60,000 nt of DNA from Takakia lepidozioides (lineage: Eukaryota > Streptophyta > Takakiopsida > Takakiales > Takakiaceae): contig CM060732.1 in the NCBI GenBank assembly GCA_030704615.1, forward strand, positions 2,668,001-2,728,000, in the 5' to 3' direction. The first letter of the stretch is position 1, and each line of letters begins with the position of its first letter. Shown piece by piece: positions 32,074-42,560 of this stretch. A program made the position numbers and the translations under genes. A model generated the notes under the pieces. That model made no database searches, was not told the DNA's origin, and was given only the letters and a program-made list of their open reading frames with translations.

Positions 32074-33211
32074 TTAATCTTGAAAATCATCCGAATCCTC
32101 ATCCTGTTCTAGATTGTCCTGCTCCGCCTCCACCCCCTCAGTGCCTTTCTCATCTCCAGCGGACTGCTCGTTGGCCAGGCTTTCGAAAATCCCATCTTCC
32201 CCTTGCGGAACTGTCCATCTCACCTCCGTTGGGTCGTCTTCCTCCCTGTCTGCGTCGCTCTCATCCGCTGAATCACATATGTACTTTCGTACCCGTCTAC
32301 CTGTCTGAGCTGCTGCCAACTCTTTCCTTATCCTTCTGTCCTCCCTAGCCCTCTCCAAAATCTGCTCTACTTTACTGGGATTCTCACTTCTTCTAATCGC
32401 TGTATTTACGAGTTTAGCTGCATAACTAGGAAGGGAGTAGTCCCTCACCGGGCTCGTCATGAAGTCGGCCCTCGCAAAGAACGGGACATTCTTCCTGGCA
32501 GGAAGTGTAGGCCCTACATATTTCGACCCGGACCCTGCAATCCTGCACATGACAATCATCAACGAGACTAATGAGAACCACAGTCGGGAAATTCGTTTGA
32601 CAAAAATGACCCAGAAGGCTTTGCAAACTTACAATGTTTGCACTCACTCGTATTCCGGGTTCTCCTCCGCATCAATGTCCACTGTGTCTTCCTCCGACTC
32701 CGACGAATCCGAGGAGACTTCCGCTCTGTCGGGAGCCTTAACATTCCGTTGCAGCCCTTCCAGATGGGATCCCCACACGGATGAATCCTCCTCGTAGGCA
32801 AAGAGGTGCCGGTCGGAAAAACCGCCCAGCCCACATTGAGGCACCTGTTACAATGCCATCCACACATTACCACATGGCGCTTCAGATGTTGCGAACTACA
32901 TCCTAACGAGAATTTGCAGAACATCATAGATCAAGATTCTGCATACCTGTCCCACAGATGAGGTCGAGCACTGTGCCCTCCACGTCTGTGCATGTCTCCA
33001 TAATTGTCTGAATGAAGGCAGGGCTCCGAGTCCGTGAGTACCGCAGGGGTTCCGTTGAAGTGAGGCTATGAGGGAGAAGTTCCTTGGGAACGTTGTTGAA
33101 CAGAACGTCGTAATCGAGGGGGTCGCAGTTCGGGTCAACCATTCCTCCCTCCTTCCGGAAAGCAAAGGTGGAGTTCTCCTTCACAAAGCAGTATGCATCG
33201 AACTGCTTCGT

Positions 33212-33307
33212 CTGCATACACAGGGGGGAACGATTAGAAACCGAATGCGGCACCGCATTTGAAAACACCCAAGCAAATGAATGGACGAGTGCCAGTGTCG
33301 TAATCAC
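33212..33307 (-). other. Intron carrying a GC-core palindrome
   Basis: Donor GTGATTACG, acceptor TATGCAG|ACGAAG. AATGCGGCACCGCATTT sits in the middle (33244-33260). In copy 2 the equivalent intron (near 38155-38250) has donor GTAATTACG and a one-mismatch version of the palindrome, so palindrome and intron have been inherited together. Confidence 0.65.
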
Positions 33308-34427
33308 CTTCTTCCCTTCCGACCGAAGGCCCAGTGTGTTGATGCACGTCCACTTCTTTTTCAGAATCGGGACGGCGCTCTTGCGGGTCCACTTCGCAAT
33401 TCCTGTCTGAGTGTTTTTTCCTCTGCTCGCCAGGACAACCACACAGCCTCTGTCGTCCAACACCATGCGGGCAAGCCCGAATCCTTTCTTCCAAAAGTCC
33501 TCCGAGTACCTGTTCCAAGATGGCAAAGCTTGCAGTCCTTCCACAGGCTCTCCGTCCGGAATATCCAAGATGATCATATCGCAAGACCACTCGGTGGCAT
33601 TTCCGCCCCTCCTACAATCCTTGTCTGCACACACCCTCTCAAAGAACGAGACCATATTCTGAAATCCTGGGGTGTCGGAAGGCTCTTCGGCAGTCGCCTT
33701 CTTCAGTGCTCTGCCCTTCAGACCCTCCATGGTCTTCATGTATGCCAACTTGGCTGCCCGTCCATCCAAAGCCGCCAAGAAACTCTCATTTACACACTGG
33801 ACTACTGTTTCGGGAGCCACTTTCGGCCTCTTCATTTCCACCGGCTCGAAAGGGTGCCCCCCTGGGGGGTTGAAGAGTGCCTTCTTTGCCGAGCCAGTTC
33901 TCGTGCCTCTCGTGACAACGGTGGGCACAGGGGAGGCAGCCTGCGTTTGGGGGGGTGGGCTGGTTGCAAAGTCTCCATCGGAGTCCTCTTCCTCACCCTC
34001 TTCCTGAACAGGCTGTTTCTGCTTCTTCGTTTTGGCGGGTGTCACAACAGCTGCTCCTTGCTGGCGAGTCCTCTTCTTCGACCCCTTCTGTTGGGCCTGC
34101 ACAGCTGCATCCACCGTCTTTTGTGCCATCTCAGCTGCCTTTCTAGATTCTTCCAGAGCAGCAGATTCCTTTGCCGACTTTGGCCTAGCAGGGACACGTC
34201 TTTCCTTTCTCTTCTCTTCTGCCAAGGCGTGCAGATCTTTCTCAAACTCGTCAACAATATCGCCAGACATGTCCAGGTACCACGGGCATCCAACGAGATG
34301 CGCGGGATGCCATTGTTTCTGCATCTCGGGTGTATAGACACAGCTTGGGCCCGCCACGGTCCAAGCCATGAAGAACGGGGGCTCTTGAGCCAGGGCCCCT
34401 GTCTGAAGGAGCACGTATTTCATATAC
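33308..34427 (-). other. Exon encoding linker and methyltransferase motif IV region
   Basis: The largest catalytic exon. After a charged linker it encodes WSCDMIILDIPDGEPV (about 33550-33580), then DFWKKGFGLARMVLDDRGCVVVLAS, which has the spacing and pattern of methyltransferase motifs IV to VI. The downstream exon 33211-32947 ends with SPAFIQTIMETCTDVEG then GTVLDLICGT, and the next exon continues GASMWARRFSDRHLFAYEED, i.e. motif I followed by an acidic residue after the next strand. Motif I split by an intron makes a recent bacterial contaminant unlikely. Confidence 0.65.
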
Positions 34428-35360
34428 CTTCAAGGCAGTCAGCATGCGTGAGCAAAAGTTGAGACCAACCTACTCGCAGAGTGCCACCGAAAACATAAAA
34501 TGCGAATGCGGTGCCGCATTTCCGAGACAAACCTCGTAACCAGGCTTCGCATACAAGGGCAGCTGTGCTTCACCTGTAAACAATTTGCATTGCAGCTTTC
34601 CCCGCTCCCTCCTGATGTGTAAACTCCACGCTCCTTCTTGTTGTCTGTAGCTCTCTGGCGAAAAGGTTGTCCTTGTACGCACATCTGAAACGTGTCACGT
34701 AGTCTTCCAATGTCTGTGTTCCATCCCATTTGACGTACAAGCCGAACGAATTTGTGTGCATTACGACTTGCTCCTTCGCATTCGACATTACCTGCGATTC
34801 CCAAATGCATTGTCACGTAGCAGTTCAGGGAATTCATTTCAGAAAAGCAAATCTGGGAAGTACCTTGAATTACCTGGAACCACCAAGTCATGCGGTTGAG
34901 CCACACATCCACTGCAGGGTCGGAAACTTCGAATGGAAAAGACCACATTGTCCTTATGCTCTCGGATGCATTCCAGATCGACAGCCACCGTGTCTGCCAT
35001 TTCCGATCCAATGTCAGGAGCTGGAAGAGAGTGGCTATTGCTAGGAAGGAACTTCAGTGCATTGAAACCTCACCTTCTCTTTCGCCTCCACACATGCCGT
35101 TGAGAGGTGATGCAGTTTCTCCAATTGCATGGTTGGCTGCATGGCCCGAGAATAGTGTTTTGCAATCTCGGGGATGAAGTCCTTTCCAAGTGCCGGATCT
35201 GCAATTGCCACCAGCTTCACAAGCTTTGACTTGTATTTGGTTCTGGACTTCACACCGGCTTCCTTCAAGTGCTCAGTCAATGACTGCAACGTTTTCACCT
35301 GCCCCTCACTTTCCATGAAGAAGCGTTTGGCATGGGCTAGGGAGGGTATGAGTATCTTAC

Positions 35361-36594
35361 GAGTTGAGGTCCGCCATGGCATTCTTGAGCAGGGAGGAGT
35401 CTGCCGCCTTCACCTTCAGGATGACACACTCCACCATGTAATGCCAGCCAATGTGCTTGGCATGGTTCTGCTTGATGTACTCCCACCAGGCAAGAAGTCG
35501 GTGATTTCCGTCCCACACAAAGATCATTTTACCCGACATATGGCCAAAGTCTGGATCACCCTTCAGCGTCGCCTCGAATTCGTCGTTGCGAGTGTGCCAG
35601 TGGGTATCCCACGTTGACAATTCATCGGCAGTGGGTCCTCGAGTTTCGCCGTCCTCATTCTCAATGGAAACGTAAAACGCTGCCGATCCCAGACGGTACC
35701 CTTCTCGAAATGCAAACTTGAGCTTATCCACATCTCTGGGAAGGGCCTGCCTGACGATGGGAAGGGAGACCATGCGACAGAGTGGGATTCGAAGAGTCCG
35801 CTGGAATACCCTGCTGCCCAGAACTCTGCCAATGCTACTGTGTGTCTCCTCCAACATTTTATCCGCTGCACTTTTGAAATCCTCCGGAGACATGTCTGTA
35901 GGTGCCGGTAGTGGCTGAGCAGCTGGAGCATCCTCAACTGGAGCTGCACTCTGGGGCCTGTCTGCGGGCAATTCTGCCATTGCAGAGGCCTCCTCCGGGC
36001 CTGCTTGCTCATCAGTGGTGAGGTCTTGCTGCGAACGTTGAGCGGCAGCACCCTCCTCCGGTACCAAATCAAGATCAACGGTCGATCCCATTGTCTTCGC
36101 TGCAGCAGAGTCGGCCCCAACATCTGCAGGCGGGAAATCCTCCAGGAACTGAGCTTCAGCTCGTGGAAGCGGTTTTGCGGGAGATTGTTCGGCCGTCGCC
36201 CTGATTGCCTTCTGCTTCCTCATCCTTGCAGGTGAAGGTGTCTGCTGCAATTGAATCTGTCTTTTACCCTGCTGCTTCATTCGCGTTGGGGGGGGTGAAT
36301 CGGCCTGAGCCGGTTCAGAAGCCAGTAGAGGGACGGGCTGCTTCTTCTTCGACTTTGCTGGAGAAGGGCCCGACCCCTGTTGGCGATTCTCCATGACCAA
36401 AGAATGCGAGTCGATCTCTGGGGCTTTGAACTTGCCCTTCGAAGCCGCGTCTTTGAATCGCACAGGGCTAGGCCCGGCAGGAATACCCGCGCTCGGGGAT
36501 CGGGTGGGTGTACGTGCTGCAGCTAGCTCCTCGGACTCTTCCTGCGGCTCTTTGGATTCCTGCGATCCCTCCAGCACGTCCACCTTTCCTGTTA
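35361..36594 (-). other. Exon encoding disordered region plus ParB-like domain
   Basis: About 410 codons. Residues 1-250 are low-complexity Pro/Ala/Ser/Lys/Glu. The last 150 include PLCRMVSLPIVRQALP, FREGYRLGSAAFYVSIE, and IFVWDGNHRLLAWWEYI near residue 370 followed by YMVECVILKV. The DGxHR-LxA signature with a following beta strand is that of the ParB N-terminal/sulfiredoxin fold. In bacteria and phages ParB domains are often fused or adjacent to DNA methylases. The exon ends CTCAACTC|GTAAGATACT, a donor conserved in the copy at 59924-59934. Confidence 0.7.
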
Positions 36595-36884
36595 GGCATG
36601 CAAACATGTTCTGCATTCAAGTCTCATAGCATTCAGTCTAAGAATTACAGAAGCAAAATGGGGGGTTCGGTGCTCGATCAGTTGTGCGCAGCCCGATCGC
36701 ATGGAGCTCTCACTGGTGGCTGGGTTGCCTGAGTGGCCTGCTGCTCGGAGATGGCAATCTCCTCCTGTAGACGCATCTGCTTCCTCCCCTTCGGCATTGG
36801 CCTACGTCCGAAGTATAATTTCCGGAGCTTGCGACGAGGTCTCCTGTCTGGTGCACAAACTCCCCCCCTCTCAGGTTCGAGCAT

Positions 36885-37035
36885 AAGAAGAACAAAGAGA
36901 GGGAAAAGGGGCAAAGAGTGCAGATGGAAAGGGCGCGAGAGGGGTGACTGAGGAGACACGACAAAAGTAGATGAAACGGCGGTGATGCACCACTTGGGTT
37001 CGAAAGGGTTGGACGAAAGTGTCTCCTCGTGGAGG
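36885..37035 (-). promoter_or_regulatory. Upstream region of methyltransferase copy 1
   Basis: About 150 bases before the tentative start at 36884, purine-rich on the plus strand (AAAGAGAGGGAAAAGGGGC). No gene. It probably holds the promoter of copy 1, but I see no defined element. Confidence 0.25.
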
Positions 37036-37185
37036 AAATTCTCTTTCTGGGATGGATATCGAATGGGGTCTGCCGCGTTTTACGTTTCCATTGAGAATGA
37101 CCACGGAGCTTCCCGTGCCCACACTTCCGATGAGGTGGAAATGGGGTCCCCATTGGCAAAGGCGAAATGAGGAGTTCGAGAGATC
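37036..37185 (+). pseudogene. Inverted fragment of the ParB-domain exon
   Basis: The plus-strand translation contains FWDGYRMGSAAFYVSIEN and, in another frame, HWQRRNEEFE, matching FREGYRLGSAAFYVSIEN and HWHTRNDEFE of the ParB exon at 35.6 kb, but on the opposite strand and with many differences. It abuts the truncated last exon of copy 2 at about 37188. It marks a rearrangement breakpoint between copies 1 and 2 and a third, diverged source copy. Confidence 0.6.
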
Positions 37186-37187
37186 GC

Positions 37188-40100
37188 CCCTGTCTGCATC
37201 GCTCTCATCCGTTGAATCACATATGAACTTTCGCACCCGTCTACCTGTCTCAGCTGTTGCCAACTCTTTCCTTATCCTTCTGTCCTCCCTAGCCCTCTCC
37301 AAAATCTGCCCTTCTTTACTGGGATTCTCACATCGTCTAATCGCTGTATTTGCAAGTTTAGCTTCATAACTAGGAAGGGAGTAGTCCTTCACCGGGCTCG
37401 TCATGAAGTCGGCCCTCGCAAAGAATGGGACATTCTTCCTGGCAGGAAGTGTAGGCCCTACATGTTTCGACCTGGATCCTGGAATCCTGCACATAACAAT
37501 CACCAACGAGACCAATGAGAACCACAGTCCGGAAATGCGTTTGACAAAAAATCGCCCAGAAGGCTTTGCAAACTAACAATGTTTGCACTCACTCGTATTC
37601 CGGGTTCTCCTCGGCATCAATTTCCACTGTCTCTTCCTCCGACTCCGACGAATCCGAGGAGTCTTTGGCTTTGATGGGAGCATTCACATTCCGTTGCAGC
37701 CCTTCCAGATGGGATCCCCAGACGGATGTGTCCTCCTCGTAGGCAAAGAGGTGCCGGTCGGAAAACCGCCTAGCCCACATTGAGGCACCTGTTACAATGC
37801 CATCCACACATTATAACATGGCCCTTCAGATGTTGCGAATTAAAGCATAATGAGAATTTGCAGAACAACATAGAACAAGATTTTGCATACTTGTCCCACA
37901 GATGAGGTCGAGCACTGTGCCCTCCACATCAGTGCATGTCTCCATAATTGTCTGAATGAAGGCAGGGTTCCGAGTCCGTGAATACCGCAGGGGTTCCGTT
38001 GAAGTGAGGCTATGAGGGAGAATTCCGTGGGAACGTTGTTGAACAGGACGTTGTAATCGATGGGGTCGCAGTTCGGGTCAACCAACAATCCCTCCTTCCG
38101 GAAAGCAAAGGTGGAGTTCTCCTTTACAAAGCAGTATGCATCAAACTGCTTCGTCTGCATACACAGTGGGGAACGATTAGAAATCGAATGTGGCACCGCA
38201 TTTCAAAACACGTAAGAAAATGAAAGGACGAGTGCCAATGTCGTAATTACCTTCTTCCCTTCCGACCGAAGGCCCAATGTGTTGATGCATGTCCACTTCT
38301 TCTTCAGAATTGGGACGGCGCTCTTGCGGGTTCACTTCGCAATTCCTGTCTGCGTGTTTTTTCCTCTGCTCGCCAGGACAACCATACAGCCTCTCTCGTC
38401 CAACACCATGCGGGCGAGCCCGAATCCTTTCTTCCAAAAGTCCTCCGAGTACCTGTTCCAAGATGGCAAAGCTTGCAGTCCTTCCACAGGCTCTCCGTCC
38501 GGAATATCCAAGATGATCATATCGCAAGACCACTCGGTGGCATTTCCGCCCCTCCTACAATCCTTGTCTGCACACACCCTCTCAAAGAACGAGACCATCT
38601 TCAAAAACCCAGGGGTGTCGGAAGGCTCTTCGGCAGCCGCCTTCTTCAGTGCTCTACCCTTCAGACCCTCCATGGTCTTCATGTATGCCAACTTGGCTGC
38701 CCATCCATCCAAAGCCGCCAAGAAACTCTCATTTACACACTGGACTACTGTATCGGGACCCACTTTTAGCCTCTTCATTTCCACCGGCTCGAAAGGGTGC
38801 CCCCCCGGGGGGTTGAAGAGTGCCTTCTTTGCCGAGCCTGTTCTCGTCCCTCTCGTGACAACGGTGGGCACTGGGGATTTTGGCTGCGTTTCGGGGGGTG
38901 GGCTGGTTGCAAAGTCTCCATCGGAGTCCTCTTCTTCACCCTCTTCCTGCTCTATCTGTTTCTGCTTCTTCGTTTTTTTGGGTGTCACAACTGCTGCTCC
39001 TTGCTGGCGAGTCCTCTTCTTCGACCCCTTCTGTTAAGCCTGCACAGCTGCATCCATGGCCCAGCAGGGACACGTCTTTCCTTTCTCTTCTCTTCTGCTT
39101 TCGCGTGCAGATCTTTCTCAGACTCGTCAACAATTCCGCCAGACATGTCCAGGTATGCGCGGCATGCCATTGTTTCTGTATCTCAGGTGTGTAGACACAG
39201 CTTGGGCCCGCCACGGTCCAAGCCATGAAGAATAGGGGCTCTTGAGCCAGGGCCCCTGTCTGAAGAAGCACGTATTTCATATACCTGCAAGGCAGTCAGC
39301 ATGCGTGAGCAAAAGTTGAGACCAACGTACTCGCAGAGTGCAACCGAAAACATAAAATGCAAATGCGGTGCCGCATTTCCCAGACAAACCTCATAACCAG
39401 GCTTCGCATACAAGGGCAGCTGGGCTTCACCTGTAAACAATTCGCATTGCAGCTTTTCCCGCTCCCTCCTGATGTGTAAACTCCACGCTCCTTCTTACTG
39501 TCTGTAGCTCCCTGGCGAAGAGGTTGTCCTTGTACGCACATCTGAAATGTGTCGCGTAGTCTTCCAATGTCTGTGTTCCATCCCATTTGACGTACAAGCA
39601 GAACAAATTTGTATGCATTACGACTTGCTCCTTCGCATTCGTCATTACCTGCGATTCCCACATGCATTGTCACGTAGCAGTTCAGGGAATTCATTTCAGA
39701 AAAGCAAATATGGGGAAATACCTTGAATTACCTGGAACCACCAAGTCATGCGGTTGAGCCACACATCCACTGCAGGGTCGGAAACTTCGAGTGGAAAAGA
39801 CCACATTGTTCTTATACTCTCCGATGCATTCCAGATCGACAGCCACCGTGTCTGCCATTTCCGATCCAATGTCAGGAGCAGGAAGAAGAGTGGCTATTGC
39901 TAGGAAGGAACTTCAGTGCATTGAAACCTCACCTTCTCTTTTGCCTCAATACATGCCATTGAGAGGTGATGCAGTTTCTCCAACTACATGGTCGGTTGCA
40001 TGGCCCGAGAATAGTGTTTTGCAATCTCGGGGATGAAGTCATTTCCAAGTGCCGGATCTGCAATTGCCACCAGCTTCACAAGCTTTGACGTGTATTTCGT

Positions 40101-40380
40101 TCTGGACTTGACCCCGGCTTCCTTCAAGTACTCAGTCAATGACTGCAATGTTTTGACCTACCCCTCACTTTCCATGAAGAAGCGTTTGGCATGGGCCAAA
40201 TCCAGCTTGATGTTTGACTGCCAACAAAAACATGCAGAAGCGTTACATTCGATTCATGTGGAAAGATTACTGAAAATTGGGGAAGGATGAGCAGAGGGAA
40301 ATGGGAGGACGACTTACTTCGTATATCACCTCCACCATTCCATCCATAGTGAGACGATACCATGTCCGGTCAGTTTTTGC
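37188..40380 (-). pseudogene. ParB-methyltransferase gene copy 2, C-terminal exons
   Basis: Collinear with copy 1 from the exon before AHAKRFFMESEG down to the last exon, with matching splice sites. Recognisable blocks are the last exon (RKNVPFFARADFM, truncated after DESDAD), GASMWARRFSDRHLFAYEED in an undamaged frame (better than copy 1), GTVLDLICGT equivalents, and the same MIILDIPDGEPV exon. An upstream exon not in copy 1 encodes AVAKTDRTWYRLTMDGMVEVIYE with donor GTAAGT (about 40318) and acceptor TTGGCAG|TCAAACATC (about 40228). Disabling changes: TAA at about 39035 where copy 1 has CAA, an internal loss next to it, a stop in the LEKLHHL exon near 39985, and the missing tail. Confidence 0.75.
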
Positions 40381-40763
40381 CACGGCTTGTAGTGTGAATG
40401 CAGGGGAGTGACATTACATTTTTGTTTTACCGTTGAGACCTACATCACATAATGGGAGTGCCCATTATCCCAACTGCAGGAGGGATGTATCACTGCATGC
40501 AGGTAATTTCATGGGTACACTGAGCTTATGCTTTGCCAGGAGAAAAAATGGCTAAGTCATGACAGTGCGTATTTTCATCCATGCGATGAACGCTTTCATC
40601 ACTGGTGCTTAACCTAAAATCACGGGTTGAGAAAAACAAAGAAGAAGATGACAGGTGACTCGTCGCAGCTGCTGCGAGTAGTGGTGTTGGCAGGGCAGCC
40701 TGCTGTTGGGAGGTTGTACCTACGCTGTGAGATTTTGCTTGGTTTAGGAAGCGACATTAAGTA
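40381..40763 (-). other. Intronic or upstream part of copy 2, interrupted by MULE-2
   Basis: No frame I can support on either strand. After removal of MULE-2 and one CCTCTGCTT copy it is continuous with 47916 onwards, so it is probably intron between the exon at about 40380-40318 and that at 49878-49746. Confidence 0.45.
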
Positions 40764-40772
40764 CCTCTGCTT
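40764..40772. repeat. Target site duplication of MULE-2, left copy
   Basis: CCTCTGCTT, repeated exactly at 47907-47915. Nine bases is the usual Mutator-family length. Confidence 0.95.
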
Positions 40773-40830
40773 GGGGGCTGCTATTTCATGAGCGGCATGA
40801 GCATGAGCGGAAAAAAAAAAAGCATGAGCA
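40773..40830 (+). repeat. MULE-2 left terminus
   Basis: GGGGGCTGCTATTTCATGAG followed by GCGGCATGAGCATGAGCGG and an A-run. Fewer CATGAGC copies than at 6507 or 29063. Confidence 0.9.
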
Positions 40831-40989
40831 GACCATTGTGAGTCCACGGAAATAGGGTTAGGAGGCACGGAAATAGGGTCATGTGAAGTTGGAATGTGGC
40901 ATCAGTGGACTTGAAATGCAACATATTATTGCAAATTTTGTGGCAAGCCACGTCTATACAAGTGTGTTCTAACTGTCATAGCCGGAATG

Positions 40990-41200
40990 GGCACTATTCT
41001 CCTACACCCTCCGAGGAACTTGCCCCACCTTCTTCCTCATCCCCCTCATCCCCCTCATCCTCCGAGCTTTGTGATGCATCAGTTCCACTATGCCTCTCAA
41101 AAATCCCGTCCTCTTGGGGGACTGTCCACCTCACCTCCTGGGAATCTTCTGCATCTTCTCCCCCATCTTCTCCCCCAAATTTTGCGCGCCGACCTACCTG
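40990..41200 (-). pseudogene. Captured 3' fragment of methyltransferase last exon inside MULE-2
   Basis: The minus-strand translation SQEVRWTVPQEDGIFE followed by an acidic Glu/Asp/Ser tail aligns with TEVRWTVPQGEDGIFE and the acidic C-terminus of copy 1 (32074-32240). Orientation and distance to the left terminus are as in MULE-3. The rest of the gene is absent and replaced by palindromic repeats. It shows that the methyltransferase belongs to the MULE family and is not just neighbouring host DNA. Confidence 0.7.
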
Positions 41201-42560
41201 GCGGATGGAAATCCGGCGCCGGATTTCCATCCATCCGCTCTTCGAATTACCTGCATGACTGGAAAAATGGCGCCGAATTTCCGATTTTGGTGCCAGCCAC
41301 CCTCGGGACTTAGCCATTTCCGGCCCCGAACTGAAAAAATGGCGCCGAAAAAAAAAAAAAAAAAAAAAACCTCCATTTTTCCAGTTCGGGGCCGAAAACG
41401 GCTAAGTCCCAGATCTGACTGGCACCAAAATCGGAAATTCGGCGCCATTTTTCCAGTCATGCAGGTAATTCGAAGAGCGGATGGATGGAAATCCGGCACC
41501 GGAGTAGGTCGGTGCGCAAAATTTCCATCATGCAGGTAATTCGGAGCGCGGATGGATGGAAATCCGGCGCCGGATTTCCATTCATCCGCTCTTCGAATTA
41601 CCTCCATGACTGGAAAAATGGCGCCGAATTTCCGATTTTGGTGCCAGTCAGATCTGGGACTTAGCCGTTTTCGGCCCCGAAAAGGAAATATGGCGTTTTT
41701 TTTTTTTTTTTTTTTTTTTTTTTTGGGCGCCATTTTTCCAGTTCGGGGCCGAAAATGGCTAAGTCCCAAATCTGACTGGCACCAAAATCGGAAATTCGGC
41801 GCCATTTTTCCAGTCATGTAGGTAATTCGAAGAGCGAAGAGCGGATGGATGGAAATCCGACGCCACATCCGCCAGGTAGGTCGGCGCGCAAAATTTCCAT
41901 CATGCAGGTTATTCGGAGCGCGGATGGATGGAAATCCGGCGCCGGATTTCCATCCATCCGCTCTTCGAATTACCTCCATGACTGGAAATTTGGCGCCGAA
42001 TTTCCGATTTTGGTGCCAGTCAGATCTGGGACTTAGCCGTTTTCGGCCCCAAATTGGAAAAATGGAGGTTTTTTTTTTTTTTTTTTTTTTCGGCGCCATT
42101 TTTCCAGTTCAGGGCCGGAAATGGCTAAGTCCCAGATCTGACTGACACCAAAATCGGAAATTCGGCGCCATTTTTCCAGTCATGCAGGTAATTCGAAGAG
42201 CGGATGGATGGAAATCCGGCGCCGGATTTACATCCGCCAGGTAGGTCGGCGCGCAAAATTTCCATCATGCAGGTAATTCGGAGCGCGGATAAATGAAAAT
42301 CCGGCGCCGGATTTCCATCCATCCGCTCTTCGAATTACCTCCATGACTGGAAAAATGGCGCCGAATTTCCGATTTTGGTGCCAGTCAGATCTGGGACTTA
42401 GCCGTTTTCGGCCCCGAACAGGAAAAATGGAGTTTTTTTTTTTTTTTTTTTGGCGCCATTTTTCCAGTTTGGGGCCGAAAATGGCTAAGTCCCAGATCTG
42501 ACTGGCACCAAAATCGGAAATTCGGCGCCATTTTTCCAGTCATGTAGGTAATTCGAAGAG
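41200..42560. repeat. Alternating inverted repeats with homopolymer centres in MULE-2
   Basis: Blocks of GGATGGAAATCCGGCGCCGGATTT and GACTTAGCC(A/G)TTTTCGGCCCC alternate on both strands. Centres are A- or T-runs of about 20-25 bases at 41348-41370, 41697-41724, 42069-42090 and 42433-42450. Each run is flanked by ...CAGTTCGGGGCCGAAAA and its complement, so each block is a hairpin of some 300 bases. Open frames such as 42099-41194 exist only because the units lack stops. Confidence 0.85.

Larger units (their letters stand above)
32074..36884 (-). pseudogene. ParB-like / DNA-methyltransferase fusion gene, copy 1, spliced
   Basis: A minus-strand gene of about nine exons that I place at 36884-36714 (tentative), 36594-35361, 35336-35074, 35020-34874, 34791-34533, 34427-33308, 33211-32947, 32844-32648 and 32542-32074. 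All introns have GT-AG ends, and several are matched in copy 2. Domains in order: a Ser/Pro/Lys-rich disordered region, a ParB-like domain with DGNHRLLAW, a middle region, a nuclear-localisation-like KKRTRQQ/KKQKQ stretch, then a methyltransferase with motif-IV-like ILDIPDG followed by GTVLDLICGTG across an intron. IV before I is the beta-class amino-methyltransferase order. Defects: an exon kept in copy 2 is deleted near 35340, and one extra base lies near 32817. The predicted role is nuclear DNA modification targeted by a ParB-like module; substrate and activity are unknown, and the DPPY position reads DIPD. Confidence 0.7.
29063..40772 (+). mobile_element. MULE-3, large MULE with cargo genes; right end not seen
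   Basis: From the left terminus the element contains accessory gene A (minus), accessory gene B (plus), a palindrome array, the ParB-methyltransferase gene copy 1 (minus), and the start of copy 2. It is interrupted at 40772 by MULE-2 and, after 47916, again by gypsy B; interior sequence resumes at 59857 and runs off the window. No transposase or right terminus belonging to it is seen, so full extent and integrity are unknown, and it may be a composite. That MULE-2 keeps the last exon of the same cargo gene in the same position is the main evidence that these genes are MULE cargo. Confidence 0.6.

Noticed and set aside
33281-34462. 393-codon plus-strand frame
   Set aside because: Antisense shadow of the methyltransferase exon, which has homology to copy 2, conserved splice sites and recognisable motifs on the minus strand.
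41194-42099. 301-codon minus-strand open frame of repeated MAPKKKKKKK / DWHQNRKFGA units
   Set aside because: It is translation of the palindromic repeats and homopolymers; units lack stops in several frames on both strands and the frame follows no splice or codon pattern of a gene.
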